Positions 37,094 to 46,935 of a DNA stretch of 64,000 nt are shown here, piece by piece. Within the stretch, counting starts at the first letter, position 1, and every line of letters starts with the position of its first letter. The notes below the pieces were generated by a model that did no database searches, was not told the origin of the DNA, and worked only from the letters and a program-made list of their open reading frames with translations. Both the position numbers and the translations under genes were made by a program. The DNA comes from Ruegeria lacuscaerulensis (GTDB lineage Bacteria; Pseudomonadota; Alphaproteobacteria; Rhodobacterales; Rhodobacteraceae): assembly GCF_013031245.1 (NCBI RefSeq), contig NZ_WPZL01000006.1, positions 1 to 64,000 on the forward strand. Direction: 5' to 3'.

Positions 37094-38464
37094 ATGTCCA
37101 TCCCTCAGTCCGGCGGCGGACCGATCGAACGCCATGAGCAATTGGCCGAATATCTGGAATCGGGCTGCAAGCCCAAGCAGGATTGGCGCATCGGGACCGA
37201 GCATGAAAAGTTCGGTTATTGCAAAGACACACTAAAACCGCTGCCGTTCGAGGGCACAAGGTCCATCGTTGCTGTCCTTGAAGGATTGCGTGATCGGCAC
37301 GGCTGGGCCGAGGTGCGCGAAGCGGGGCACCTGATCGGGCTGGAAAAGGATGGCGCCAATGTCAGTCTGGAACCGGGCGGTGCGCTGGAACTGTCAGGCG
37401 CCCCGCTGGAGACCATCCATGAAACCTGCGATGAGGTGAACATTCACCTGCGCGAGGTTAAGGATATTGCCGACGAGATCGGCGTGGGTTTCATCGGTCT
37501 TGGCGCGGCCCCGATCTGGACCCATGAAGAAATGCCGCTGATGCCCAAGGGCCGCTATCGGCTGATGAACGACTATATGGAAAAAGTCGGCACCATGGGG
37601 CGCGCCATGATGCGCCGGACCTGCACGGTTCAGGTCAATATCGACTTCGGGTCCGAGGCCGACATGGTGCAGAAACTGCGCGTGGCGCTGGCGTTGCAGC
37701 CGGTGGCGACGGCGTTGTTCGCCAATTCGCCGTTCTTCGAAGGCAAGGTCAACGGTCAGAAAAGCTGGCGCAGCTATATCTGGCGGCATCTGGACGATGC
37801 GCGCACCGGCATGCTGCCCTTCGTGTTCGAAGAGGGCTTTGGCTTTGAACGTTACGTGCAATACGCTTTGGATGTGCCGATGTATTTCGTTTACCGCGAC
37901 GGAAAATACATTGATGCGCTGGGCATGTCCTTCCGCGACTTCCTGCAGGGCAAACTGCCCGCGCTGCCAGGTGAGACGCCGACGTTGTCCGATTGGGCAG
38001 ACCATCTGACCACCGCCTTCCCCGAGGCGCGGATCAAGAAATTCATGGAAATGCGCGGTGCCGATGGCGGCCCGTGGCGGCGTCTGTGCGCCTTGCCCGC
38101 GTTCTGGGTTGGTCTGACTTACGATCAGGGCGCGCTGGATGCGGCCTGGGATCTGGTCAAGGGCTGGGATACTGAGACGCGTGAGGCGCTGCGGGTTGAG
38201 GCGGCCAAAGACGGGCTTCAGGCTCGGGTCGGCGACCTCAACATGCATGATCTGGCGCGTGAGGTGGTTGCGATCTCCGAGGCTGGTCTGAAATCCCGCG
38301 CCTTCCCCGGTGCCGGGGGGCTGGTGCCGGATGAGACCCACTTTCTCAATGCGCTCAAGGACAGCATCGAAAGCGGCAATGTTCCGGCGGACGAGTTGCT
38401 GGAACACTACAACGGCGACTGGAACGGTGACCTGACCCGGATTTTCCCGGACTACAGCTACTGA
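37094..38464 (+). CDS. gshA: Glutamate-cysteine ligase (GCS2, alphaproteobacterial type)
   Basis: A 456-residue enzyme that makes gamma-glutamylcysteine, the first step of glutathione synthesis. GTEHEKFGYC is the ATP-grasp-like start and EPGGALELSGAPL carries the catalytic glutamates. The MRRTCTVQVNIDFGSE stretch matches the plant/alphaproteobacterial class. The start at 37094 excludes a long upstream extension that overlaps the preceding gene. Confidence 0.95.
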   Translation: MSIPQSGGGPIERHEQLAEYLESGCKPKQDWRIGTEHEKFGYCKDTLKPLPFEGTRSIVAVLEGLRDRHGWAEVREAGHLIGLEKDGANVSLEPGGALELSGAPLETIHETCDEVNIHLREVKDIADEIGVGFIGLGAAPIWTHEEMPLMPKGRYRLMNDYMEKVGTMGRAMMRRTCTVQVNIDFGSEADMVQKLRVALALQPVATALFANSPFFEGKVNGQKSWRSYIWRHLDDARTGMLPFVFEEGFGFERYVQYALDVPMYFVYRDGKYIDALGMSFRDFLQGKLPALPGETPTLSDWADHLTTAFPEARIKKFMEMRGADGGPWRRLCALPAFWVGLTYDQGALDAAWDLVKGWDTETREALRVEAAKDGLQARVGDLNMHDLAREVVAISEAGLKSRAFPGAGGLVPDETHFLNALKDSIESGNVPADELLEHYNGDWNGDLTRIFPDYSY

Positions 38465-38565
38465 GACTTGACCGGGCTTAACGCATCGTTTGCCTTAGCC
38501 TGCATCTTGGATTGAATCCCAATCGGGCTAAGGGATAGTAGCAGGCACTTTTTTGGGAATGACCG

Positions 38566-39633
38566 ATGGCCCGTATTAGCGAATTGCACTATTCCAACGC
38601 CTATGCGGCGAACTCGGGAGTGAACGAGTTTCTGGAGGTATCGCTGGGTTCCACCGAAGACCCAGCTGATTTCACGGTGTCCTTCTATCAGGCGAATGGT
38701 CAGGTGGGGATTGAGATTCCACTGGACCACCCGAACGTTCAGGTCTCGATCGACCCGGACAACAATGAGCAGGTCTTTGTTATCTCGGCAGGTGATTTCC
38801 CGATCCTGCTCACTGACCCGGATGGCGGAGGGGCCAATAACTACGAAGCCTACGCGTTGACGAATACCGGTACTGGTGAGGTCATAGATTTCTACGACAT
38901 CGGCGGTGGTACGCAGAATATCGTGGCGCAGAACGGTCTGGCTGCAGGTCAAACTTCGGTCAACCTGCCAGTTATTGTCGGACCGAACCAAACCACGACG
39001 ACGCTGCAATTCAACCAGCCCGATCCTGATACGCTTGTCCATGCAACCGTGAATCCGGGGGACAGCGGGGCGGCTTGTTTTACAGCTGGAACGCTGGTGG
39101 ACACACCTGATGGACCGCGCTGCGTGGAAACCCTTCGTCCCGGTGATCTTGTGAATACCGTTGACGACGGGCCGATCCCGATACGCTGGGTCGGCGGTAC
39201 CACTGTTGCAGGGCGTGACCGCTTTGCCCCGATCCGGATCAGCGCGGGTGCACTGGGGGCCGAGGTAGATATTCTGGTATCCCCGCAGCACCGACTTCTG
39301 ATTTCCGGCTGGCAGGCAGAATTGATGTTTGGCGAGGACGAGATTCTGGTTCCCGCCAAATCGCTGGTAAACGGAACAACCGTGACCGAAATGCCCTGCG
39401 ATATCGTTACCTATGTCCACCTGCTATTCGACCGGCATCAGCTGGTCACAACCTCTGGTCTGGTTTCCGAAAGCTTCTTTCCGGGACAGGAGGCGCTTGC
39501 CGGGTTCGCGACCGAAACGGCCGCAGAACTGTTCGCGCTGTTTCCGGACCTGCGTCACTGCCCGCAGGCGTATGGCGCTGCCGCCCGGCCCGTCCGTCAG
39601 GACAAAACCGTGGCATTGTTGCGCTCTGCCTGA
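38566..39633 (+). CDS. Hint-domain protein with beta-sandwich N-terminus
   Basis: A 355-residue protein. Residues 1-165 look like a lamin-tail/LTD-type beta-sandwich (ARISELHYSNAY, VNEFLEVSLGS). From Cys171 (ACFTAGTLVDT) a Hint/Hedgehog-intein domain runs to about 330 with LRPGDLV, VSPQHRLL and DRHQLVTT, holding the His pair that drives N-S acyl shift. No classical signal peptide is present. Proteins of this build are common in roseobacters; the Hint part may release the N-terminal half by self-cleavage. Function in the cell is not known. Confidence 0.83.
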   Translation: MARISELHYSNAYAANSGVNEFLEVSLGSTEDPADFTVSFYQANGQVGIEIPLDHPNVQVSIDPDNNEQVFVISAGDFPILLTDPDGGGANNYEAYALTNTGTGEVIDFYDIGGGTQNIVAQNGLAAGQTSVNLPVIVGPNQTTTTLQFNQPDPDTLVHATVNPGDSGAACFTAGTLVDTPDGPRCVETLRPGDLVNTVDDGPIPIRWVGGTTVAGRDRFAPIRISAGALGAEVDILVSPQHRLLISGWQAELMFGEDEILVPAKSLVNGTTVTEMPCDIVTYVHLLFDRHQLVTTSGLVSESFFPGQEALAGFATETAAELFALFPDLRHCPQAYGAAARPVRQDKTVALLRSA

Positions 39634-39706
39634 TTGCGAACCTGCCCCCTCTTGCTTTCGCGGACTGCTGTGATAGCAGGTCTGCGACAGAATTCAGGGG
39701 ACCGTC

Positions 39707-40780
39707 ATGGACGATCTAAAGGCAAAATATCTTGGGCAGATCGCCGATGCGGGCGACGAAAACGCGCTTGAAGCGATCCGTGTCGCCGCCGTTGGCAAAA
39801 AGGGCGAAGTGGCGCTGAAAATGCGCGAGCTGGGCAAGATGACGCCCGAGGAGCGTCAGATGGCAGGCCCCGCGCTGAACGCCCTGAAGGACGAAATCAA
39901 CTCGGCCCTGTCCGCCAAAAAGGCAGCGCTGGCAGATGCCGCGCTGGATGAGCGTCTGCGCACCGAATGGCTGGACGTCACCCTGCCGACACGCGCCCGC
40001 CGTCAGGGCTCGATCCACCCGGTCAGCCAAGCGACCGAGGAGCTGACTGCGATCTTTGCCGAACTGGGATTCTCGGTGGCCGAAGGGCCGCGGATCGAGA
40101 CCGACTGGCACAATTTCGACGCGCTGAACATCCCCGGCCACCACCCCGCGCGGGCCGAGATGGACACGTTCTATATGCACCGCGCCGAGGGCGACAATCG
40201 CCCGCCGCATGTGTTGCGAACGCACACGTCTCCGGTGCAGATCCGTTCGATGGAGAAACAGGGCGCACCGATCCGCGTGATCTGCCCGGGCGGCGTCTAT
40301 CGCGCCGATTATGACCAGACCCACACGCCGATGTTCCATCAGGTCGAAGGGCTGGCCCTCGACAAGGACATCTCGATGGCGAACCTGAAATGGGTTCTGG
40401 AAGAGTTCGTGAAAGCGTTCTTTGAGGTCGACGACGTCGAACTGCGCTTCCGCGCCTCGCACTTCCCCTTCACCGAGCCCTCGGCCGAGGTCGATATCCG
40501 CTGTTCCTGGGATAACGGTCAGCTGAAGATCGGCGAGGGCGACGACTGGATGGAGATTCTGGGTTCCGGCATGGTCCACCCCAAGGTGATCGCTGCCGGT
40601 GGCATCGACCCCGAGGTCTATCAGGGCTTTGCCTTCGGTATCGGCATCGACCGTCTGGCGATGCTGAAATACGGCATCCCCGATCTGCGGGCGTTCTTTG
40701 ATTCCGACCTGCGCTGGCTGCGCCACTACGGGTTCGCGGCGCTGGACATGCCGAACCTGCATGGTGGTTTGTCTCGGTGA
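39707..40780 (+). CDS. pheS: Phenylalanine-tRNA ligase alpha subunit
   Basis: A 357-residue class II synthetase subunit. An N-terminal coiled coil is followed by the catalytic core with [22 protein letters not shown] (motif 2 region) and [18 protein letters not shown] (motif 3). pheT lies about 2 kb downstream on the same strand, not adjacent. Confidence 0.97.
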   Translation: MDDLKAKYLGQIADAGDENALEAIRVAAVGKKGEVALKMRELGKMTPEERQMAGPALNALKDEINSALSAKKAALADAALDERLRTEWLDVTLPTRARRQGSIHPVSQATEELTAIFAELGFSVAEGPRIETDWHNFDALNIPGHHPARAEMDTFYMHRAEGDNRPPHVLRTHTSPVQIRSMEKQGAPIRVICPGGVYRADYDQTHTPMFHQVEGLALDKDISMANLKWVLEEFVKAFFEVDDVELRFRASHFPFTEPSAEVDIRCSWDNGQLKIGEGDDWMEILGSGMVHPKVIAAGGIDPEVYQGFAFGIGIDRLAMLKYGIPDLRAFFDSDLRWLRHYGFAALDMPNLHGGLSR

Positions 40781-41199
40781 ATTGGCTAAGTTCTTTCGGG
40801 GCTGTGGTGGCGGCTCTGCTAGGCCTTTTTGTGTACTTTCGACAGAAAGAATTCGATCGGGCTCACCAAATCTTAGCCGAGAGACGCGGGCTGTATCTTG
40901 AGTATGCTGATGCTATGGCGCGGCATATGTTTAAGAAAATCGACATTAATTCGTCCCATCACTATGAGCGACGCGACGCGCTAAATGTGATTGGTTCTAA
41001 GCTTGTTGTAGTTGCTACCCCAGAGATTTTAGCGAAGCATCGCGAGTTGGTTGCGTTACTTCGCGATAAAGAAGGGCAGAACTTGGATGGAATAGTAGAA
41101 GACTATTTTGATCCGCATGCTCAGCAACTTTTCGATGAAGTTCTCCAAAAGATGCGAGAAGACGCTTTGCCTAGGCAGTTTAGGTATATTCGTCGATAA
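40777..41199 (+). CDS. AT-rich membrane-anchored ORF between pheS and pheT
   Basis: A GTG at 40777 overlaps the pheS stop by 4 bases. The 140-residue product has one N-terminal helix ([16 protein letters not shown]) then a soluble helical part rich in charged residues. Codon choice is clearly more AT-rich than the neighbours (for example runs of TTA, ATT, GCT and AAG/AAA), which suggests recent acquisition. No family recognised; membrane-anchored helical proteins of this kind occur in defence and stress islands, but nothing here proves that. Confidence 0.7.
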   Translation: MNWLSSFGAVVAALLGLFVYFRQKEFDRAHQILAERRGLYLEYADAMARHMFKKIDINSSHHYERRDALNVIGSKLVVVATPEILAKHRELVALLRDKEGQNLDGIVEDYFDPHAQQLFDEVLQKMREDALPRQFRYIRR

Positions 41200-41212
41200 A
41201 GCTCACTACTAT

Positions 41213-41408
41213 TAGCGCGGAGCAACGGCCGATAGGCCGCCGCGCTATCGCCAGACCGCCGGCACGGGCTGGCGATTTGTCTCCGCAGGCGCTCCGTTTG
41301 AACGATACACGGACTTGGTCAGCATGAATTGCCCACTACAGCCCGAAGACCGCCACCCCGCGATCTGGCGACAGCGCGGCTTGTCACAATCTCCCACGGG
41401 GTTGTGAC
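41213..41408. repeat. Three consecutive hairpins in the pheS-pheT gap
   Basis: TAGCGCGG (41213-41220) pairs with CCGCGCTA (41240-41247), with CGGCC/GGCCG (41226-41230, 41235-41239) nested inside. ATCGCCAG (41247-41254) pairs with CTGGCGAT (41269-41276), followed by TTGTC. GTCACAA (41383-41389) pairs with TTGTGAC (41402-41408). The second resembles a terminator; the third lies just ahead of the esterase start. Confidence 0.55.
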
Positions 41409-41443
41409 GTGACAGCGGGCGCAGGCTCGCTAGGGTTCGGCAG

Positions 41444-42237
41444 ATGATTTACCGACTGCTCTGCCTCTTTCTGCTGATTGCAACCCAAGCCGCCGCCATG
41501 GATACCTGCCACGGCGATACCGCCTGTGACCTCGGCGACCGCTCATACCACGTGCTGGAGCCGGATGGCTGGGACGGCGAAACGCCTCTGCCTGTGCTGC
41601 TGCATTTCCACGGCTGGGCGCGGCAGGGGACTGTTGTGGTGAACCACAAACGTATAGCAGGGGCAACGAAACTGCGGGGTGTGCTGCTGGTGGCCCCTAA
41701 CGGGTTGGGCAAGAGCTGGGATTTCTGGTCGTCGGACACTGGCGACGTTCCCTTCGCCGACCGGGTGTTAGAGGACGTGACCAGACGCTATCCAATCGAC
41801 CCGGACCGTATCTATGTCTCGGGCTATTCCTTTGGCGGTGCGATGGCGTGGCGCTATGTCTGCCAGTCGGGTAATGACACGGCGGCGCTGCTGGCCATCG
41901 CCGGGTCTATCCGCCAGACCGAGGACTGCCCGCAGGCCCCACGCGAGGTGCGCCATGTGCATGGTACGGATGACACGGTGATGGATTTCCCATTTGGTCC
42001 GGGTGGGGATACGACTTATCCGGTGGACTTGTGGCGCGAGAAATACCGCTGCAATGGTGCCACCCGCGCGGCGATTGGAGCGTTGAGCCATTCCTGACAC
42101 TCACTCGGGTGGAATGGACCGATTGCGCACAGGGGCAGGTGGTGCTGGACACGCATCCGGGCGGGCATTTTATCCCCCATGGCTGGATCGGGCGGCAGTT
42201 GGATGAACTGCTAGGCCGCGCCCCAAGTTATCCCTGA
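41444..42237 (+). pseudogene. Frameshifted PHB-depolymerase-like esterase
   Basis: The 5' frame (41444-42097) encodes a signal peptide (about 1-18), the nucleophile Ser129 in GYSFGG and Asp176 in HGTDD, then stops at ALSHS. The 3' part reads in another frame from about 42075 and ends in THPGGHFIPHGW with the catalytic-type His, stopping at 42237. Adding one base near the gcggcg-attgg run at about 42075-42080 restores a single frame (AADWSVEPFLT). As read, the protein lacks its His and should be inactive, unless the shift is a sequencing error. Confidence 0.8.
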
Positions 42238-42307
42238 ACCGTTTGACATCTCCGTGCGGCCCCCCTCCTGTTAGGCGCAACGATCTGACACCGGAGTCTC
42301 TGTACCC

Positions 42308-42715
42308 ATGAAGCTGCTTTTGCCCTTCGCCCTGATCCTTGCGGCCGCGCCCGCTTTGGCCCGCGACACCTATCCGCCGGTCGATGTGCTGTTGCAGACC
42401 GGAACCTCGGTCATTGGTGAGGCGCTGGAATATCCGGACGGCACCCCGCAGATCACCATGGCCGTCGTCACCATGCAGCCGGGTCAGAAAACCGGCCTGC
42501 ACCGCCATGATGCACCGCTGGCGGCCTATATCCTCGAAGGTGAGATTACCGTCGATTACGGCGATGCGGGCAGTCGGGTCTACAAGGAAGGTGACGCGCT
42601 GGTCGAGGCCTTTCGCTCACCCCATGCAGGCGAGAATACCGGTGACGGGATCGCGCGGATTCTGGCGGTGTTTGCCGGATCGGACAGCGTTTCCAACACA
42701 GTGAGCCAGGAGTAG
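42308..42715 (+). CDS. Periplasmic cupin-domain protein
   Basis: A 135-residue protein with a signal peptide (about 1-18, ILAAAPALA then R). The cupin motif has GLHRHDAPLAAYILEG and DALVEAFRSPHAGEN, leaving two or three His/Glu for metal. It lies between the broken esterase and pheT. Substrate unknown. Confidence 0.85.
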   Translation: MKLLLPFALILAAAPALARDTYPPVDVLLQTGTSVIGEALEYPDGTPQITMAVVTMQPGQKTGLHRHDAPLAAYILEGEITVDYGDAGSRVYKEGDALVEAFRSPHAGENTGDGIARILAVFAGSDSVSNTVSQE

Positions 42716-42803
42716 AGGTGGCCGCCCTACGCGCCCTCTTTCCCCTCTGCGCATTATCCGGTAAACGCGGTCTGACCCGAGATTTACTGGCGGAAACCGA
42801 CCG

Positions 42804-45200
42804 ATGAAATTCACTCTTTCCTGGCTGAAAGACCACCTCGACTCTGACGCTTCGGTGGACGAGATTGCCGACGCGCTGACTGATCTGGGCCTTGAGGTCG
42901 AAGAGATCGTGAACCCGGCGGACCGGCTGGCGGATTTTACGCTGGGCTATGTCAAACACGCCGAGAAACACCCCGACGCCGACAAGCTGCGCGTCTGCAA
43001 GGTGGACACTGATGAGGGTGAGCTGCAGATCATCTGTGGTGCCCCCAACGCACGCGAAGGCATCACCGTCGTGGTCTGCAAACCGGGCATGTATATCCCC
43101 GGTCTGGACCTGACGATCAGCGTCGGCAAGATCCGCGGTGTTGAAAGCTTTGGTATGATGGCCTCGGAACGTGAGCTGGAGCTGTCGGAAGAACATGACG
43201 GCATTATCGAGCTGCCCTCGGGCGAGGTCGGCGACAAGTTCGTCGACTGGCTGGCGGAGAATGACCCGTCCAAGGTCGACCCGGTGATCGAGATCGCGAT
43301 CACCCCGAACCGTCCCGATGCACTGGGCGTGGCCGGGATTGCTCGCGATCTGGCGGCACGTGGGGTCGGCACGCTGAAGGAACGCGACTACGTGCCGGTG
43401 CCGGGTGATTTCGACAGCCCGATCAAGGTGACGATCGATGAGGATACGCTGGACGGCGCGCCGCATTTCACCGGGCGTTTGATCAAAGGCGTCAGGAATG
43501 GCCCCAGCCCACAGTGGCTGCAGGATCAGCTAAAGGCCATCGGCCTGCGTCCGATCTCGGCGCTGGTGGATATCACCAACTACATGACCTTCGACCAAAA
43601 CCGCCCGCTGCACGTGTTCGATGCCGACAAGGTGCAGGGCGATCTGCGGGTGCATCGCGCCAAAGGTGGCGAAACGCTGGTGGCGCTGGACGAGAAAGAA
43701 TACACCCTGCAGCCCGGCATGATGGTAATCTCGGACGACAAGGGTCCCGAGTCCATCGCAGGTATCATGGGTGGTGCGGAAACCGGCTGTACCGAGGAAA
43801 CCGTGAACGTGTTCCTTGAAAGCGCGTTCTGGGATCACGTGCAGATCGCTCTGACCGGCCGTGCACTGAAGATCAATTCCGATGCGCGCTATCGGTTCGA
43901 ACGTGGCGTCGATCCGGAATACACGCTGGAAGGTCTGGAGCAGGCGACCCAGATGGTTCTGGATATCTGTGGTGGCGAGGTTTCCAAAGTGGTCGAGGCG
44001 GGCAAAGCGCCGAACCATGCGCGGGCCTACAAGCTGGACGCCGAGCGTGTGCAATCTCTGGTCGGCATGAATATTCCCGAAAGCGAACAACGCCAGACCC
44101 TGACCCGACTGGGTTTCCGTCTGGAAGGCGAAATGGCCCATGTCCCCAGCTGGCGCCCCGATGTCATGGGCGAGGCCGATCTGGTGGAAGAGGTGGCGCG
44201 GATTGCATCCCTGACCAAATTGAAGGGCAAGCCTCTGCCGCGTGTCACCGATGGCATTCCCAAGCCGGTGATGACGCCGACCCAACGCCGTCAGTCGATG
44301 GCGCGGCGCACCTGCGCGGCGCTGGGTTACAACGAATGCGTCAGCTACACGTTCATCGATCAGACCTCGGCGGCGCTGTTCGGCGGTGGGGACGAAGCGA
44401 CTCAGCTGGAAAATCCGATCTCGTCCGAGATGAGCCATATGCGCCCCGATCTGCTGCCCGGCCTTTTGCAGGCCGCCGCCCGCAATCAGGCGCGTGGTTA
44501 TGCGGATGTCGCCCTGTTCGAAGTTGGCCCGGTGTTCCACGACGGGGAACCTGGCGATCAGAAAACCCAGATCACTGGCCTGCTGGTCGGACGCAATGGT
44601 CCCAAGGACGTGCATGGTGCCTCGCGCCCGGTCGATGTGTTTGATGCCAAGGCGGATGCCGAGGCCGTTCTGGCGGCCATCGGTGCCCCTGCCAAGGTAC
44701 AGATTCTGCGCGATGGCGATGCCTGGTGGCATCCGGGTCGTCACGGCAAGATCTGCCTGGGGCCGAAAAAGGTGCTGGGCGTGTTTGGCGAACTGCACCC
44801 GCGCGTGCTGCAGGCTATGGACATTAAAGGCCCGGCAATGGCCTTTACGATCTGGCCGGACGAGGTGCCGCTGCCCCGGAAATCTGGCGCGACCCGCGCC
44901 GCGTTGGAGCTGCGCGACCTGCAGGCGGTCGAGCGCGACTTTGCCTTTGTCGTCGACGAGGGTGTCGAGGCGCTGACGCTGGTGAATGCCGCGGCCGGTG
45001 CCGACAAGGCGCTGATCGAGGATGTCCGCGTATTTGACGAATTCATCGGTGGAAGTCTGGGTGAGGGCAAGAAGTCCTTGGCCATCACCGTGCGCCTGCA
45101 ACCGACGGATGCGACTTTGAAGGAAAAAGATATCGAAGCGGTGGCCGAGAAGATCATCGCCAAGGTCTCGAAAGCGACCGGCGGCGTTCTGCGCGGTTAA
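42804..45200 (+). CDS. pheT: Phenylalanine-tRNA ligase beta subunit
   Basis: A 798-residue subunit. An EMAP-like tRNA-binding N-terminus (KHPDADKLRVCKVD), a B3/B4 editing region with GIMGGAETG, B5 domain, and the C-terminal ferredoxin-fold anticodon-binding domain are all present. It is transcribed in the same sense as pheS but after a 2-kb gap containing three unrelated genes. Confidence 0.97.
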   Translation: MKFTLSWLKDHLDSDASVDEIADALTDLGLEVEEIVNPADRLADFTLGYVKHAEKHPDADKLRVCKVDTDEGELQIICGAPNAREGITVVVCKPGMYIPGLDLTISVGKIRGVESFGMMASERELELSEEHDGIIELPSGEVGDKFVDWLAENDPSKVDPVIEIAITPNRPDALGVAGIARDLAARGVGTLKERDYVPVPGDFDSPIKVTIDEDTLDGAPHFTGRLIKGVRNGPSPQWLQDQLKAIGLRPISALVDITNYMTFDQNRPLHVFDADKVQGDLRVHRAKGGETLVALDEKEYTLQPGMMVISDDKGPESIAGIMGGAETGCTEETVNVFLESAFWDHVQIALTGRALKINSDARYRFERGVDPEYTLEGLEQATQMVLDICGGEVSKVVEAGKAPNHARAYKLDAERVQSLVGMNIPESEQRQTLTRLGFRLEGEMAHVPSWRPDVMGEADLVEEVARIASLTKLKGKPLPRVTDGIPKPVMTPTQRRQSMARRTCAALGYNECVSYTFIDQTSAALFGGGDEATQLENPISSEMSHMRPDLLPGLLQAAARNQARGYADVALFEVGPVFHDGEPGDQKTQITGLLVGRNGPKDVHGASRPVDVFDAKADAEAVLAAIGAPAKVQILRDGDAWWHPGRHGKICLGPKKVLGVFGELHPRVLQAMDIKGPAMAFTIWPDEVPLPRKSGATRAALELRDLQAVERDFAFVVDEGVEALTLVNAAAGADKALIEDVRVFDEFIGGSLGEGKKSLAITVRLQPTDATLKEKDIEAVAEKIIAKVSKATGGVLRG

Positions 45201-45221
45201 GGTTTTCGTCAATGGTTTAGG

Positions 45222-45247
45222 AAACGCGCCATCGGGCGCGTTTTTCA
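45222..45247. terminator. Terminator after pheT
   Basis: AAACGCGCC (45222-45230) pairs with GGCGCGTTT (45235-45243) around ATCG and is followed by more T. It sits at the end of pheT and at the 3' end of the convergent LysR gene, so it serves both. Confidence 0.9.
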
Positions 45248-46129
45248 TTTGGACAGGTACTCAGCCAGCAGATCAAAGACCAACCGGATGCGGCGGCTGG
45301 TGTGTAATTCGCGATGAGTGGTCAGCCAGATCGGGAATGTGATGGCCTCCATTCCGGGCAGCACGCGTTCCATGCCGGATGTCGCATCGCCGACCACCTG
45401 AGACATTGGCGCGATGCCAAAGCCCTGTTTGGCATATTCCCAGGCCACGATCCCGTTCTGGGAGCCCAGCCGGAAGTTCTCGCTGGTTAGGTGAATGCCA
45501 AGCGGCTTCAGATAGGCGATCATCTGGTTGGTGTTGCCAAAGCTGATGAACTCATGCTGCGACAGGTCGTTCTTGGATTTGGGGCGTCCGGCCCGGTTGA
45601 GATAACCAGTGGTGGCATAAAAATGCCCCGACGCTTCTTGCACCAGTCTGGCGATCAGTTCAGGTTGATCCGGGCGGACATGGCGGATCGCGATATCCGC
45701 CTCGCGCCGCATCAGGTCCCGAATGTCGTTTGAGGCGATCACATCGATCCTCAGACGCGGGGCCTGCACCCGGACCTCGCGCAACAGGTCGGGCAGGATA
45801 TAGGCTGACATCACGTCGCTGGCGGTAATGCGGACCGTCCCCTCAATCGATTGCACTTGCCCGCTCGCGGCAAACGCGATGCGGTTGGCGGCCTCGCCCA
45901 TCGTGCGGGTGTGGTCCAGCAGTTCCATTCCGGCTTGCGTGATTTCCAGCGTCCGACCGACACGTTCGAACAGCATTACGCCCAGATCACCTTCTAGCGC
46001 GGCGATCTGGCGGCTGAGGGTTGGTTGCGTCTGCCCCAACTGCCGGGCGGCAGCCGAAAACGATCCGGTCTCTGCCGTCGCCAGAAAGGCTCGGATATGG
46101 TTCCAGTCGAAATCGTTTAGATCATTCAT
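45245..46129 (-). CDS. LysR-family transcriptional regulator
   Basis: A 294-residue regulator. The start at 46129 places the helix-turn-helix (HIRAFLATAETGSFSAAARQ, then TQPTLSRQI) at the N-terminus; a long upstream in-frame extension is rejected. A LysR substrate-binding domain follows. It is divergent from the methyltransferase at 46215, its likely target by position. Confidence 0.88.
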   Translation of the reverse strand: MNDLNDFDWNHIRAFLATAETGSFSAAARQLGQTQPTLSRQIAALEGDLGVMLFERVGRTLEITQAGMELLDHTRTMGEAANRIAFAASGQVQSIEGTVRITASDVMSAYILPDLLREVRVQAPRLRIDVIASNDIRDLMRREADIAIRHVRPDQPELIARLVQEASGHFYATTGYLNRAGRPKSKNDLSQHEFISFGNTNQMIAYLKPLGIHLTSENFRLGSQNGIVAWEYAKQGFGIAPMSQVVGDATSGMERVLPGMEAITFPIWLTTHRELHTSRRIRLVFDLLAEYLSK

Positions 46130-46214
46130 ACAAATATGTATAAGAGCTCTACAAATTTCGACAATTAATATTCGATCTGCGTATGGGTTAATTTGCCCGC
46201 AAAGGAGACCCCCT

Positions 46215-46847
46215 ATGACCACCGCTGCGAAATTCTGGGACGGAGTGGCAGAGAAATATGCCCGATCCCCCATCAAGGACATGGCCTCGTACGAACATAC
46301 GCTCGAGCGGACGGCCTCTTACCTGAAGACATCCGATGATGTGCTGGAACTGGGTTGCGGCACCGGCATGACCGCTTTGTGGCTATCAGGATATGCGGAC
46401 ACGATTACGGCCAGCGATGTTTCCCCCGGCATGCTGGCTGTAGGCCGTAAACTTGCGTTAGAGCAAAAGATCGAAAACGTCGCTTTTGTCGAAGCAGATG
46501 CAAGCCAGCCCCCAAACTGGTCCTATGACGTCGCGCTGGCGTTCAATCTGCTGCATCTGGTAGAGGACTTGGAGGAGACTCTGGCGCAGGTGCATTCGGT
46601 GCTGAAACCGGGTGGGTTTTTCATTTCCAAGACGTTCTGCCCCCCTTCAAGGGGCGCGACTTTGCGCTTTCGGGCCATTCGGCTGGCGCTGCCGATCATG
46701 CAGTTGTTTGGCAAAGCACCATTCGTACGGTTTATGTCCGAGGACGAACTGGATGCTGCGGTTGAACGGGCCGGGTTCGAAATTGTTGAGCGTGACAGCT
46801 TCCCCACGCGCAATGCACGGCGATTCCTGGTCGCGCGCAAGGTTTAA
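46215..46847 (+). CDS. Class I SAM-dependent methyltransferase
   Basis: A 210-residue methyltransferase. VLELGCGTGMTAL is motif I. The AAGGAG site just before the ATG at 46215 fixes the start. The fold matches UbiE/methyltransferase-11. Substrate unknown; a LysR regulator sits divergently. Confidence 0.88.
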   Translation: MTTAAKFWDGVAEKYARSPIKDMASYEHTLERTASYLKTSDDVLELGCGTGMTALWLSGYADTITASDVSPGMLAVGRKLALEQKIENVAFVEADASQPPNWSYDVALAFNLLHLVEDLEETLAQVHSVLKPGGFFISKTFCPPSRGATLRFRAIRLALPIMQLFGKAPFVRFMSEDELDAAVERAGFEIVERDSFPTRNARRFLVARKV

Positions 46848-46935
46848 AAAACGCGAAGCTGTTTTCCGCGTATTCCGCATTGGGCTGACCTCAATTACAC
46901 CTTAAGTAGGCACTGAAACCAATGCGGAGTTAGCC

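Noticed and set aside
43530-45248. 572-codon minus-strand frame
   Set aside because: It is the antisense shadow of pheT and has low-complexity His/Arg/Gln-rich composition without a domain.
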